Made by a program: the position numbers and the translations under genes
Source: Saccharomonospora azurea NA-128
GTDB taxonomy: Bacteria; Actinomycetota; Actinomycetes; Mycobacteriales; Pseudonocardiaceae
Direction of reading: 5' to 3'
DNA: 64,000 bases
Assembly (NCBI RefSeq): GCF_000231055.2
Contig: NZ_CM001466.1
Coordinates: forward strand, 3,289,616 to 3,353,615
In this document: one piece after another, positions 27,143 through 35,300 of the stretch
Layout of the letters: each line of letters opens with the position of its first letter
How positions within the stretch are numbered: the stretch's first letter is position 1
Notes under the pieces: generated by a model
The model's database searches: none
What the model was told of the DNA's origin: nothing
What the model saw: only the letters and a program-made list of their open reading frames with translations

Positions 27143-29350
27143 TTAGGTGTCGTCTTGCTGTCGTTCGGCGAGGGCGGAGTGAACACGCTCCGCATACACC
27201 ATCAGGACGCCGACCTTGGTGACCTTGACGCCGTAGTCGGCGAGCAGGTCGCGCAGGTCTTCAGCTGTCATGCCGCTGTAGGGCGGGTAGCCGGGGGCGA
27301 GTTCGCGGAGCCGGGCGGTGATGTCGGTGGCCTTGACCTTCGCCTCACCGTGCAGCGCTTCGGCCACGTCAGCGAGCAGGTCGCGCTCCTGCTGGGCGAT
27401 CTCACCTGAGCTGGCACGACGTCCGCGGCCCGCCTTGATGCGCTCGGCGATCTCGATCGCGTCGCTGCCGCTGACGAAGTGGGTGCGCACGGTTTCGGAG
27501 GTCTGGCCCTGCTGGCAGGGCACTCCTGCGCCGGTGACCACGACGGTGCCCTTGTGTTCTTGCTTGAGCTCGTGCGGAGCGGCCCCGGCGGCGACGGCGT
27601 TGTCGCCCAGCGCCATGCGGGATTGCTGTTCGGTGCCGACCTTGAGTGAGGCGCGGATGTGGGCGCCCTCGCGCACGAGCTTGGGCAGGTTCTGGTCGGT
27701 GGGGTCCTGGGTGCCCTGCCACAGCACGACGTTGACCGCGCGGCCCTGGTTGTGGAGCTTGCGGGCGGCCATGAAGTAGCGGCTGGTGTTCTTCGACCCG
27801 CCGAACGGGCGCGGGTCGCGTCCCTCGCCTTCCCCTTCGCCCTGGGCCGGGCACATGAATGCCACCTGCGCCTCGTCGACGACGAGGTAGATCGGGTGGA
27901 AGCCGGGCAGGTTCGGCGGCACCCCGTCGGGGTACTTGTCGGCGTCGAACTCCATCAGGCGCCGTTCCATCTCGTGCACGCCCCACTCCAGCATGTGCGT
28001 GGCGTCGATGACGTGCTCATCGGTCGGGCCTTCGATCAGCGTGGTGGCGATGCCGCGGAACATGCGCCAGTCGCCGATGCCCTTCAGGTCGGCGATGTGC
28101 AGCTCGGTGGAGGGGTCGAACGCCAGCCACAGCACCAGCGACCGCAGCGCGGCGGTCTTGCCCATGTTCGACAAACCGGTGATGAGCAGGTGTTTCTGCC
28201 ACAGGTTCAACGAGACGGCGTCGCCGCGAAGGTTCTGTCCCCACGGTGCCCGTCCGGAGTGGACGTTGGCGGTGATCTCGTGGTTGAGCACTAACGGGGA
28301 GGGCTCGATGGGCTCGTCGAGCGCGCCCGGGTCGGCCACCCACAGCCGCACTGTGCGCGCGGCGGGGGCGGTGGTGATGAACAGCTCGTGCTCGTGCCGA
28401 TCCAGGTTCTCGGCCAGCTTGCGCCGCTTGGCCTTGATCTCCTCGGTCGTCACCCCGGTCGGCAGCGTCACATCGACCTCGACACCGCACCCGGCGATCG
28501 TGATCGGCCCTAGCAACTGGGCAGACTCCTCGCCCAACTCCGCCAACTTCTTCCGCAACGTCGAAATCCCCAGGTCCGACAGCGCCGCGATCACCCGGTG
28601 TGGCGTGACGGGCTCACCCTCGCTCGATCGCTGCACCGGCTGCACCCACCTCGGCTCCCACGTCGAGTGCTTGCGTCCCTGGTCCCACAGGTAGAGCACC
28701 CCGAGACCGAGGCCGCCGGTCAGCAGCAGAGCGCCGTAGGCGGTGGCGAACCACCACAGCCAGCGGATGGTGTCGATCGCCGCGCCGATCGGCTCCAGGA
28801 CCATGCCGGCGTCGCCGTCGGCCACCGCGAGCACGACCCCGAGGGCCAGCAGCAACCCGACACCCGAGGCAGCGCACACCGCGACCGCTTTGGCCAGATG
28901 GGCCGGGGCTTTGAGCCAGTCCATGTGCCGCTCGTGCCGCTCGCGCCGGGCGCGAGCCTCGCGCTCCTCCCACTCACCGAGACGGTCCCAGTCGCCCTGC
29001 GCCTCGGCGGCACGCAGCAGCCGCTCGTACCGGCTCGTGCCACGCGAGTCCCGCACCCGCCTGGCCACCACCGCCGCCCCGGCCGGGATGTAGAGGGCGT
29101 GACGGAGCGCCGACTTCGTGCCCGTCGCCACATACGGGGCCGAGGCGCGCCGCAGTTCGACGGCCTGCTCGGCCATCCGCAGCCGGGTCTCCTCACTGAT
29201 GTGCGGCACCGGCAAGCGACGTGTGTTGAACGTCGGCCGCGGAGTCTCGGCCACGATCTCGGCGTCGATCACGCCGGGAGTCGGCTGGGCTTCCGACCGC
29301 AGCGGCACCACGGTGGCGTCCTGCGGGTCCTCGTCATGCTGGTTGGTCAT
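27143..29350 (-). CDS. FtsK/SpoIIIE-type DNA translocase (TraB-like transfer protein)
   Basis: The protein moves double-stranded DNA to the recipient hypha and is the central AICE transfer protein. The 735 residues have a basic helical N-terminal region and two membrane helices (about 152-178 and 196-222). The motor follows, with Walker A GLSNMGKTA (392-400), Walker B YLVVDEAQVAF (489-499) and a later LWQGTQDPTDQ motif. The final 70 residues resemble a winged-helix gamma-type DNA-recognition domain. Stop and start overlaps (ATGA) join it to the DUF2637 gene upstream. Confidence 0.92.
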   Translation of the reverse strand: MTNQHDEDPQDATVVPLRSEAQPTPGVIDAEIVAETPRPTFNTRRLPVPHISEETRLRMAEQAVELRRASAPYVATGTKSALRHALYIPAGAAVVARRVRDSRGTSRYERLLRAAEAQGDWDRLGEWEEREARARRERHERHMDWLKAPAHLAKAVAVCAASGVGLLLALGVVLAVADGDAGMVLEPIGAAIDTIRWLWWFATAYGALLLTGGLGLGVLYLWDQGRKHSTWEPRWVQPVQRSSEGEPVTPHRVIAALSDLGISTLRKKLAELGEESAQLLGPITIAGCGVEVDVTLPTGVTTEEIKAKRRKLAENLDRHEHELFITTAPAARTVRLWVADPGALDEPIEPSPLVLNHEITANVHSGRAPWGQNLRGDAVSLNLWQKHLLITGLSNMGKTAALRSLVLWLAFDPSTELHIADLKGIGDWRMFRGIATTLIEGPTDEHVIDATHMLEWGVHEMERRLMEFDADKYPDGVPPNLPGFHPIYLVVDEAQVAFMCPAQGEGEGEGRDPRPFGGSKNTSRYFMAARKLHNQGRAVNVVLWQGTQDPTDQNLPKLVREGAHIRASLKVGTEQQSRMALGDNAVAAGAAPHELKQEHKGTVVVTGAGVPCQQGQTSETVRTHFVSGSDAIEIAERIKAGRGRRASSGEIAQQERDLLADVAEALHGEAKVKATDITARLRELAPGYPPYSGMTAEDLRDLLADYGVKVTKVGVLMVYAERVHSALAERQQDDT

Positions 29351-30516
29351 CGGTCCCCCTTCCGACGGATGCTGGTGTTGAACTCGTCTCGGAGCCGAGC
29401 GGCCTTGTCCTTGCCGCAGCGCAGCTCCCGCGCGATCCGACGAGCGGACCAACGGGCGGCCTCTGGCTGGGTCTGGAGCAGGGCCTCGAACTCTGCCCGG
29501 AGCGCGTCCAAGGGGCGCGTGGGTCGCCCGCCACGGTGCCCGGTTTCCGCAGGTCTATTGCTGCGGGACGGGGTTTCAGGACGGGGTGGCTCCGCCGTCG
29601 CCACACCCCCGCCATCCGGCTCGTCGCGCTGCTCGGCGCGGGCGGTCTCGGCGGCGATGAGTGCGGCGATTTCGTCGTCCATCACATCCCGCGGCCCGGG
29701 TCGATCGAGCGGGTTGACCGTGGGGCGCAGGCGTGGTCCGCGGTCGCGGCCGAGGCGGTAGACGCCGGGCTCGAACACCAGCCGCGCGGTGCCGTCGGCC
29801 GTGATCTCCACGGCAGCATCGGCGATCGCAGCCTCGCGGGCCTTCTCAACCTTGCGGGCCGCCTGGCGGGCGATTACGGCCTCGGCCCGCTCGGCCTTCG
29901 ACCGGGGTTGCCCCGCGACGGCCATCTGGTGCAGCAGCACCCCGGCGATCGACACCACGCCCATCACCACCGAGGCGTCCCAGCCGACGGTGATGCCCTT
30001 CATCGCGTTCAGCCCCGCCGCGAGAGCGGTCGCGAGGGCGACGCCGACCTGCAGCCAGAACACCGACGCTCCGGGGGCAGTGCGGCGCCGGTGGTGGACG
30101 GCGAACGCGCACGCCCACATCGACAGCTCGGTCACCACCGGCAGCAGCCAGCCGGTGAACGCCCACGCCGAGCCCACGTAGATGCGGTCGCCGTAGGCGG
30201 CCATCGCCGGAGCGCTCATCACGAACGAGACCAGAGCGATGCTGTAGATGGACAACGCCACCTTGTTCTCGCCGATCGTCGCGGCCACGGCCTTGACCGC
30301 TGCCCGACGAGCCGCTTTCCGGGCGGCCTTGCGGGCTTCGCGCTCCCGCTGGTCCTTGCGGGCCTCGGCCTTCGCCGCTGCCGCGTCCTTACGACGCTGC
30401 TCAGCTTCGGCCTCGCGGTCCCGCCGCCGCTGCTCGGCTTCAGCCAACCGATCCGCGCGCTCCTGCTCCGCCCTAGCGGCCCGGTCCTTGCGCAACTCCT
30501 CCTTGTAGCTGCTCAT
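29347..30516 (-). CDS. DUF2637 membrane protein (Spd-like)
   Basis: The 389-residue protein starts with about 75 residues of charged coiled coil (repeated A-E-x-E-x-R-R-K-D-style units). Four hydrophobic segments follow between about residues 83 and 205 (IYSIALVSFVMSAPAMAAYG; WLLPVVTELSMWACAF; VGVALATALAAGLNAM; VVMGVVSIAGVLLHQMAV), the DUF2637 core. The C-terminal region is cytoplasmic and ends in a likely helix-turn-helix (EAARWSARRIARELRCGKDKA). Members are found beside TraB in actinobacterial plasmids and are thought to act in plasmid spreading between hyphal compartments. Confidence 0.8.
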   Translation of the reverse strand: MSSYKEELRKDRAARAEQERADRLAEAEQRRRDREAEAEQRRKDAAAAKAEARKDQREREARKAARKAARRAAVKAVAATIGENKVALSIYSIALVSFVMSAPAMAAYGDRIYVGSAWAFTGWLLPVVTELSMWACAFAVHHRRRTAPGASVFWLQVGVALATALAAGLNAMKGITVGWDASVVMGVVSIAGVLLHQMAVAGQPRSKAERAEAVIARQAARKVEKAREAAIADAAVEITADGTARLVFEPGVYRLGRDRGPRLRPTVNPLDRPGPRDVMDDEIAALIAAETARAEQRDEPDGGGVATAEPPRPETPSRSNRPAETGHRGGRPTRPLDALRAEFEALLQTQPEAARWSARRIARELRCGKDKAARLRDEFNTSIRRKGDR

Positions 30517-30863
30517 CAGGCGATCCCCTCCCGACCCTCGGCACCAGTGGCGGGTGCGGTGTCGGTGGGACGATCCCGGTGAGTGCGGCCGAACTGATCA
30601 CGACGAGGGGCGCGGTGGTGTTGGTAGCGGCGGAAAGCCAGGCGTGCGAGAACGATGCGAGCGGCCAACACGGTGCCCGCGATCGGGAGCACGACCGGGT
30701 GCAGCAGCACCGCGCCGCTACAGCCGACGACGACCGTGCCAGCGATCTCGGGCGTCCAGTAGCCGACGGTCGAGGCCACCCGGTCGACCATCGTGGCGTG
30801 CACTCGGTCGGCACGCTCGACCAGCTCCGCGCTGGCCGGTTCGGGGCGCTGGATCTCAGACAT
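30516..30863 (-). CDS. Small membrane protein of the AICE operon
   Basis: I do not recognise a family. The 115 residues have an amphipathic N-terminal part, one or two adjacent hydrophobic segments (about 38-70: TPEIAGTVVVGCSGAVLLHPVVLPIAGTVL shortened here in parts) and a hydrophilic basic tail. It overlaps the DUF2637 gene by one base (TGATG). Position suggests a spread or transfer accessory protein. Confidence 0.6.
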   Translation of the reverse strand: MSEIQRPEPASAELVERADRVHATMVDRVASTVGYWTPEIAGTVVVGCSGAVLLHPVVLPIAGTVLAARIVLARLAFRRYQHHRAPRRDQFGRTHRDRPTDTAPATGAEGREGIA

Positions 30864-31071
30864 GGGCGGTCCTCCTCACGTACTCGGTGGTTTCGGGGGT
30901 GATGGCGTTGGTCAGGCGGTGGTCCAGCCCGGTTTGGGCGGCCAGGAGCAGTCGCGCGGCCAGCGCGAGTGGCCAACGGAGCAGGTGCAGCAGCAGGAAC
31001 ACCGTCAGGGCGAGGGCGAACCCGGCCAGGCGCCAGGGGCCGTGCTGGTGCAGGACGTCGAACACCGACAT
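30856..31071 (-). CDS. Single-span small membrane protein
   Basis: The 71-residue protein has one strong hydrophobic helix (about residues 15-36, LAGFALALTVFLLLHLL followed by RWPLALAA) and a polar tail ending YVRRTAHV. It overlaps its downstream neighbour by 8 bases and its upstream neighbour by one. Small membrane proteins in this place of AICE operons are usually grouped with the Spd spread proteins; no sequence motif proves it. Confidence 0.55.
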   Translation of the reverse strand: MSVFDVLHQHGPWRLAGFALALTVFLLLHLLRWPLALAARLLLAAQTGLDHRLTNAITPETTEYVRRTAHV

Positions 31072-31325
31072 CAGGCCACCTCCTTGTTAGTGGCTGAGGT
31101 GAACAGCTCGGCGCAGCCGCGGCAGTCGCACTCCGGTCGGCGGGTGACGACGTCCCGCTGGGTGCCGTCGATCGTGCCGCGCCAGGAAGGAATGACTTCC
31201 GGCTTGTCGTAGACGGGTTGGGCGCATCCGCACTGGGGGGCGGAGCAGGAACGGGTGCCGGTGAGGGCGCTGGAAGAGTGCCAGCGGTCCAGGTGGCCGC
31301 AGTGGCATCGGTGCACGATCAGCAT
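31071..31325 (-). CDS. Cysteine- and histidine-rich small protein
   Basis: The 84-residue protein has HRCHCGHLDRWH near the start, CSAPQCGC in the middle and CDCRGC near the end, in total nine cysteines arranged as likely zinc-binding pairs. It has no membrane segment. Two GTG codons directly upstream are alternative starts; the ATG is preferred. It sits in tight overlap with the next membrane-protein gene. Confidence 0.55.
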   Translation of the reverse strand: MLIVHRCHCGHLDRWHSSSALTGTRSCSAPQCGCAQPVYDKPEVIPSWRGTIDGTQRDVVTRRPECDCRGCAELFTSATNKEVA

Positions 31326-31331
31326 CACCAC

Positions 31332-31547
31332 TCACCGCCGTCCCGCGTGAGTGAGGACCCAGTCCACGAACGCCTGGTCGGTGATCAGGTTGTCCTCGCC
31401 GTACCAGTCCCGCAGAAACGCCGCGATCTGGCCGGGAGAGTGGCCTTTACGGTGCCGGCGGATGATGAGCATGATCGGCGCGGACAACAGTTCGGGCCGA
31501 TAGCCAGTGCGCTTCGCGGCCTGCTTGAGCAGCTTGTGTGACACCAT
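31332..31547 (-). CDS. Unknown 71-residue basic protein
   Basis: The product (MVSHKLLKQAAKRTGYRPEL onward) is basic and helical. It has a segment HSPGQIAAFLRDWYGEDNLI that looks like a small DNA- or protein-binding fold, but I cannot assign it. A good GGAAGG box lies six bases before the ATG. Longer reading upstream in this frame passes through other genes and is rejected. Confidence 0.6.
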   Translation of the reverse strand: MVSHKLLKQAAKRTGYRPELLSAPIMLIIRRHRKGHSPGQIAAFLRDWYGEDNLITDQAFVDWVLTHAGRR

Positions 31548-31630
31548 GGGTGTCCTTCCCTTCCAAGTTCGTTGGGGAGAGCCCGGCCCGACGCGCGTTC
31601 TTGGTCGGATGGCGTCGGGCCGGGGCGAAG

Positions 31631-31822
31631 TCAGCGAACGACGCGCAGGTCGCCGATGGCGCCCTGCACCCAGCCCGTCTTGCCAGCCTTGTTGCGGGTG
31701 TGCAGCACCACGGTCTTGCTGCGCACGTCGACGTCGGTCTTGGTGACCTGCCACCAGTCGCCATCGTTCGCGCGCACCCACTTGCCGCGGGTGATCTCCT
31801 GAATCGGCAGCTTGCGAGCCAT
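31631..31822 (-). CDS. Unknown 63-residue beta-rich protein
   Basis: The product begins MARKLPIQEITRGKWVRAND. It is predicted to form a small beta barrel (repeated short strands with W-W-Q-V-T-K and T-V-V-L-H-T-R). A ribosome site AAAGGA lies six bases upstream. The fold would suit nucleic-acid or protein binding; no family recognised. Confidence 0.6.
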   Translation of the reverse strand: MARKLPIQEITRGKWVRANDGDWWQVTKTDVDVRSKTVVLHTRNKAGKTGWVQGAIGDLRVVR

Positions 31823-31878
31823 GAACAGTCCTTTCTCGACTGCGAATACGGGGTTGTGCTGGTCGGACGTGGGACGAG

Positions 31879-32046
31879 TCAGGAGCGGGCGGAGTCGAGC
31901 ATCCAGCCGATCGCGCGGGCACAGCGCGGGTTGGAGCACAGGTTGGCCTTGCGGCTGACCTTCTTGCCGCAGGCCTGGCAGCGGCCCATCTGCTCGATCG
32001 GACGCGCCCGCAGCTGGTTCTTCGGCTTGTTGGGGTTGCGGAACAT
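31879..32046 (-). CDS. Zinc-ribbon small protein
   Basis: A 55-residue frame starts at an ATG preceded by GGAGA and encodes a clean four-cysteine ribbon: C23-x2-C26 (CQAC), then C37 and C42 (CSNPRC). The rest is basic, with a helical end IGWMLDSARS. It occupies the exact gap between two other genes of the operon, which supports it as real. Likely cytoplasmic, possibly nucleic-acid binding. Confidence 0.6.
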   Translation of the reverse strand: MFRNPNKPKNQLRARPIEQMGRCQACGKKVSRKANLCSNPRCARAIGWMLDSARS

Positions 32047-32094
32047 CGGGTCTCCTTCTCTGCTGATCTCGACAGGCGTTGTGGTGGAAGGAAG

Positions 32095-32553
32095 TCAATG
32101 GGTGCGCCGGGAGGCGAGCCAGGTAGTGACCAGGGCGCCGATCGGGATCTGCAGCCCCTTGTGCGCGGCCTGGTCAATCAACATCCGGCCGTTGACCCCA
32201 GCTGCGGACAGGTCGTGGAAGCCGCCCTTGCCAGTGCCGTGGGCGAAGCGACGCAACAGCCGACCGTCATCGATCAGGGCGTGCAGCAACGCCTCCACGA
32301 CCGTGCCGGCGGCCACCGCCTTCCACCCAGGCCGCACACCAGCCGCCCGCAACGCCATCGCCTTCGCCGCGTGCTGGGTGGCCGCATACGTGACGACGTG
32401 CTCGGCCAACGCCGCATATCCGGCCGCCTCGTGGCGTTGCTTGTTCTGCGCGGCGTGGTCGGACTGCACCAGGTAATCCCCGGCCTCGTGCCCCGCCGCC
32501 GCGGCCAGCCACGACACCACCAACACCGCCACCCGATCCGGACGCCGCCGCAT
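32095..32553 (-). CDS. DUF3307-like protein
   Basis: The 152-residue protein has the pattern seen in DUF3307: GHEAGDYLVQSDHAAQNKQ, then a hydrophobic His-bearing LAEHVVTYAATQHAAKAM, HALIDDGRLL, and LIDQAAHKGLQIPIGALVTTW. The first 20 residues are hydrophobic and may anchor it in the membrane. Its ATG overlaps the stop of the first operon gene (TGATG). Family members occur in plasmids and AICEs without a known role; the assignment is by pattern and not certain. Confidence 0.55.
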   Translation of the reverse strand: MRRRPDRVAVLVVSWLAAAAGHEAGDYLVQSDHAAQNKQRHEAAGYAALAEHVVTYAATQHAAKAMALRAAGVRPGWKAVAAGTVVEALLHALIDDGRLLRRFAHGTGKGGFHDLSAAGVNGRMLIDQAAHKGLQIPIGALVTTWLASRRTH

Positions 32554-32852
32554 CACGCCGCCTCCTCAGCGACGTATTCGGCCGCGTCGAACCGGCCCGG
32601 CAACGCCCGCAACGCCTCTCGACCCGCCCGACGAGCGGCACGCCACGCCCGCTGCGCATCAGTGAACGAGCGATTCACCCGCACCACCGCCGCCCGCTGC
32701 TCAGCCACCAACTCCCGATCCACCTCAGCCAGAAGAGACTCGAGCTCCAACCGCTCCATCCGAGCCGCCTCTTCCTCTCGCTCCACGCACACCAGCGGGT
32801 CGACCTCAAAGGCCGCTCTCGCCGTGCGATCCGTGATCCGTCCGGTCTTCAT
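32553..32852 (-). CDS. Unknown charged helical protein, first gene of the AICE operon
   Basis: The 99-residue product (MKTGRITDRTARAAFEVDPL onward) is almost entirely helical and rich in Glu, Arg and Ala, suggesting a coiled coil. An AGGAG box lies four bases before the ATG. It is the first reading frame behind the palindromic control region at 32869-32914 and so starts the long transfer-replication-integration operon. No function can be assigned. Confidence 0.6.
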   Translation of the reverse strand: MKTGRITDRTARAAFEVDPLVCVEREEEAARMERLELESLLAEVDRELVAEQRAAVVRVNRSFTDAQRAWRAARRAGREALRALPGRFDAAEYVAEEAA

Positions 32853-32868
32853 CTCGCTCCTTCCGTTC

Positions 32869-32914
32869 GATGCGCTTACGGTAGCGCTACTAAAAGCGCT
32901 ACTGCAAGCGCATC
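32869..32914. promoter_or_regulatory. Nested palindromic operator controlling the AICE operon
   Basis: An outer 9-bp inverted repeat (GATGCGCTT 32869-32877 with AAGCGCATC 32906-32914) encloses a 10-bp palindrome GTAGCGCTAC (32881-32890). A second copy of AGCGCTAC lies at 32895-32902. The region lies between the divergent operon start and the XRE-type regulator gene. Similar GCGCT/GGTAG words recur just before the regulator start (about 32979-32998). Confidence 0.65.
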
Positions 32915-33011
32915 GGTGGGTTGAACTCATGTGTGATGGCGCTGATTGCCCCTGGACTGGGCGTGACGCGCTATTGTTGGCGCTGGTAGAAGTGCTGGTA
33001 GGGAGGTCTTA

Positions 33012-33338
33012 GTGGGCAAGGACTGGGATGCGGTCGCCGAAGCTGTAAACACCCGTTTGGCCGAACTCGGCATGACTCAGGCGGAGTTGGCCAGCAAGTC
33101 CCGGGTCAGCCCGGCGGCATTGCGCCAGATCCAGCACGGCGTCCCACCGAAGACCCGTCGTAGCCCTCACACGCTGGCTGCAATCTCGGAGGCACTCGGC
33201 TGGCCTTCCCGGCACCTGGAAGAAGTTGCCGCCGGGGAAGATGCGATCGGCGGCCAGGACCGGGTCAAGCGGCTCGAAGACACGGTCGCCGACCTCCAAG
33301 AGCGTGTGCGGAAGCTGGAGGAAGCGGCCAAGAGCTAG
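33012..33338 (+). CDS. XRE-type regulator with C-terminal coiled coil
   Basis: The 108-residue protein has an N-terminal helix-turn-helix (MTQAELASKSRVSPAALRQI, about residues 21-40), a linker with EALGWPSRHLEEVAAGE, and a C-terminal coiled coil (VKRLEDTVADLQERVRKLEE). It starts with GTG behind GGAGG. It is divergent from the large operon across the palindromic region and probably represses it and itself, as KorA/KorSA-type regulators do in related elements. Confidence 0.85.
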   Translation: MGKDWDAVAEAVNTRLAELGMTQAELASKSRVSPAALRQIQHGVPPKTRRSPHTLAAISEALGWPSRHLEEVAAGEDAIGGQDRVKRLEDTVADLQERVRKLEEAAKS

Positions 33339-33544
33339 CGTTCCAGCGCGCTGATGAAAGCGACCACGTTGTCGATGGCCGCGCTCAGCCCGTTCGCTAC
33401 TGCGCTTCCCCATCCTGCGGCCTCGCCCGGGTACTTCACGATCACGGCGAACACGCCGAGCAGGAAGAGGCTTCCGAGCACCTTCGGCGCCCTCCGGCTG
33501 TTGCCAGCCATGGCAAGTGCGGGTATCTGCTGCTTCTTCGGCAT
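33335..33544 (-). CDS. Small single-span membrane protein
   Basis: The 69-residue protein begins MPKKQQIPALAMAGNSRRAP and has one hydrophobic helix (KVLGSLFLLGVFAVIVKY) and an amphipathic end. It is convergent with the XRE-type gene; the two stop codons overlap by four bases, so one transcript may limit the other. No family is known to me. Confidence 0.55.
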   Translation of the reverse strand: MPKKQQIPALAMAGNSRRAPKVLGSLFLLGVFAVIVKYPGEAAGWGSAVANGLSAAIDNVVAFISALER

Positions 33545-33671
33545 GGTGTTCCCCTCCCAGTCGGTTCGTCACCGCGGCTCCAGGTGGCTCGGCCCCTGTG
33601 GGACCCTTACGCGGTGCGCTGCCTTTCATGCCTCCAATTCAAGGCTGTGAGGCGCTGACCAGCGATGAACT

Positions 33672-33692
33672 CGCAGTGCACCCGCAGTGCAC
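33672..33692 (+). promoter_or_regulatory. Direct repeats before the HTH/Nudix-like regulator
   Basis: CGCAGTGCAC occurs at 33672-33681 and again at 33683-33692, one helical turn apart, about 30 bases before the GTG start. This spacing suits a dimeric or cooperative regulator. Confidence 0.45.
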
Positions 33693-33722
33693 TCCGCTGA
33701 CTCCACTGGGGGTGGACGATCC

Positions 33723-35300
33723 GTGGACGTGATCGACGTCTGGACCGGGGAGCGGGCCAGCGCGCTCCAGAAGGCGCTACGGCTCACGAACGAGCGGTTC
33801 GCCGAGCGGCTCGGCACGGCTGTCCGGACGGTGGCGAAGTGGCATGCGAACCCACTGGCACAACTCTCGGCAGAGCTGCAAGAAGCACTCGACACGGTGC
33901 TCTACGAGGCACCGGCGCCAGCGAAAGCGCGGTTCGGGCTGTTGATCCAAGCAGGGAGCACACTGGCGACCTCGCCGACCGCCACCGACCTCACCGAGGC
34001 CGAGAAGCGTCTCCATGCCGACCCGCACATCGGCTCTGCTCTCGCGTGGCTCGATCGGGCCGCCGACTGGCAGCCGGGCACCGCCCGTCAGCGGGTCGCC
34101 TCAGCACTGGTCAGCCTGAATCCCATGGCCCTTCACGACCGAGGCCAGCGACGAAGTGGAGTCAACCGTGAGCAAGTCGCCTCGGCGCTCCGCAGCTTTT
34201 ACGCCGACATGCCACCCGGCTACGGCACCTACAGCGCCCGCTACGGCGACGGCCAGCGCGTCCGTACCAGCGTGCTGACGTGCGCTGACTGGTTGGACTT
34301 GGTGTGTCCGCTCACGCCCGAACATGACCATGCCGAGCTGGTCAGTGAGACGACGCCACCGGTGACGGTGGATCCGCCGGCACTTGAGAGAGCTATTCGG
34401 CGCGTCGCGGAGACGCTGGAGATGAACACGCGCATGGTCGACGCGACGCTGTACCGGCTCGCCGAGATCGATATCAGCCGTGGTCGCCTCGCCGGGGCGT
34501 TCGGGCTGAGCTCCTTCGTCGAGTACGCGCTGACGATGGACCTACTCGAAGGCGAGCTCGTGGACGTACTGGCCAAGGGCGAGCAGCCCACAGCCGAGAT
34601 GCTGCCGCTACGACAGCGATACCTCCCCGACGTCCAGTCAGTTCTCGACGTCGACAAACGGCTGTGCGCGGGTGGCGCACTGGCACTGTGTGCGATCGCA
34701 CGCCCACCCGGGCTACGTCGGGCCAAGGCCGATTACCTGCTTCTAGTCCAAGAGCGCGGCGGGCGCGTGCTCAACGCCGCCCGCCGACTCGCGGTCATCC
34801 CGAAGAGCTTCCACGAACCGCTCACCGACTACCTCGACGACACCCAGATCGGGGCCACGCTGCGGCGAGAGATGGAAGAGGAGCTGTTCGGCCGCGACGA
34901 CGTGGACGGCACCCTGGGCGCTCAACGCCGGGCCGATCCGATGCACCCCAGTCGCCTGTCGGCCCCGATGCGCTGGCTCACCGAACACCCTGACGCCTGG
35001 CAGATGGAGTGCACCGGATTCGGCCTCAACCTCGTCAGCGGGAACTACGAGTACGCCAGCATGGTTGTCATCCATGATGAGACCTTCTGGATCGACTACG
35101 GCGGCGACATCGCGGCCAACTGGGAATCCGACAGCTTGCGGCAGTTCTCCAGCGTCGATAAGGACTTTCTCACCGACCTCGTCGGCGATACGGCCTGGAG
35201 CAACGAGGGCCTGTTCGCCTTCCTGCAAGCCCTCCGCCGATTAGCCGAGGTCGGCGACCGCCGCGTCAACCTGCCGACAGTGGAATGGGAGCTGGAATGA
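33723..35300 (+). CDS. AICE regulator with N-terminal HTH and Nudix-like segment
   Basis: The 525-residue protein opens with a helix-turn-helix (LRLTNERFAERLGTAVRTVAKW, about residues 18-40) typical of AICE-borne regulators. A long helical middle part follows. Near residue 390 it has LRREMEEELFGRD, which fits the R-E-x-x-E-E core of a Nudix box, but the box's glycines are missing. The end is alpha/beta (MECTGFGLNLVSGNYEYASM). It may sense a nucleotide-derived ligand and switch transfer genes; this is inference. Start GTG is chosen for the GGGGGTGGA box upstream. Its stop overlaps the cupin start by four bases. Confidence 0.6.
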   Translation: MDVIDVWTGERASALQKALRLTNERFAERLGTAVRTVAKWHANPLAQLSAELQEALDTVLYEAPAPAKARFGLLIQAGSTLATSPTATDLTEAEKRLHADPHIGSALAWLDRAADWQPGTARQRVASALVSLNPMALHDRGQRRSGVNREQVASALRSFYADMPPGYGTYSARYGDGQRVRTSVLTCADWLDLVCPLTPEHDHAELVSETTPPVTVDPPALERAIRRVAETLEMNTRMVDATLYRLAEIDISRGRLAGAFGLSSFVEYALTMDLLEGELVDVLAKGEQPTAEMLPLRQRYLPDVQSVLDVDKRLCAGGALALCAIARPPGLRRAKADYLLLVQERGGRVLNAARRLAVIPKSFHEPLTDYLDDTQIGATLRREMEEELFGRDDVDGTLGAQRRADPMHPSRLSAPMRWLTEHPDAWQMECTGFGLNLVSGNYEYASMVVIHDETFWIDYGGDIAANWESDSLRQFSSVDKDFLTDLVGDTAWSNEGLFAFLQALRRLAEVGDRRVNLPTVEWELE

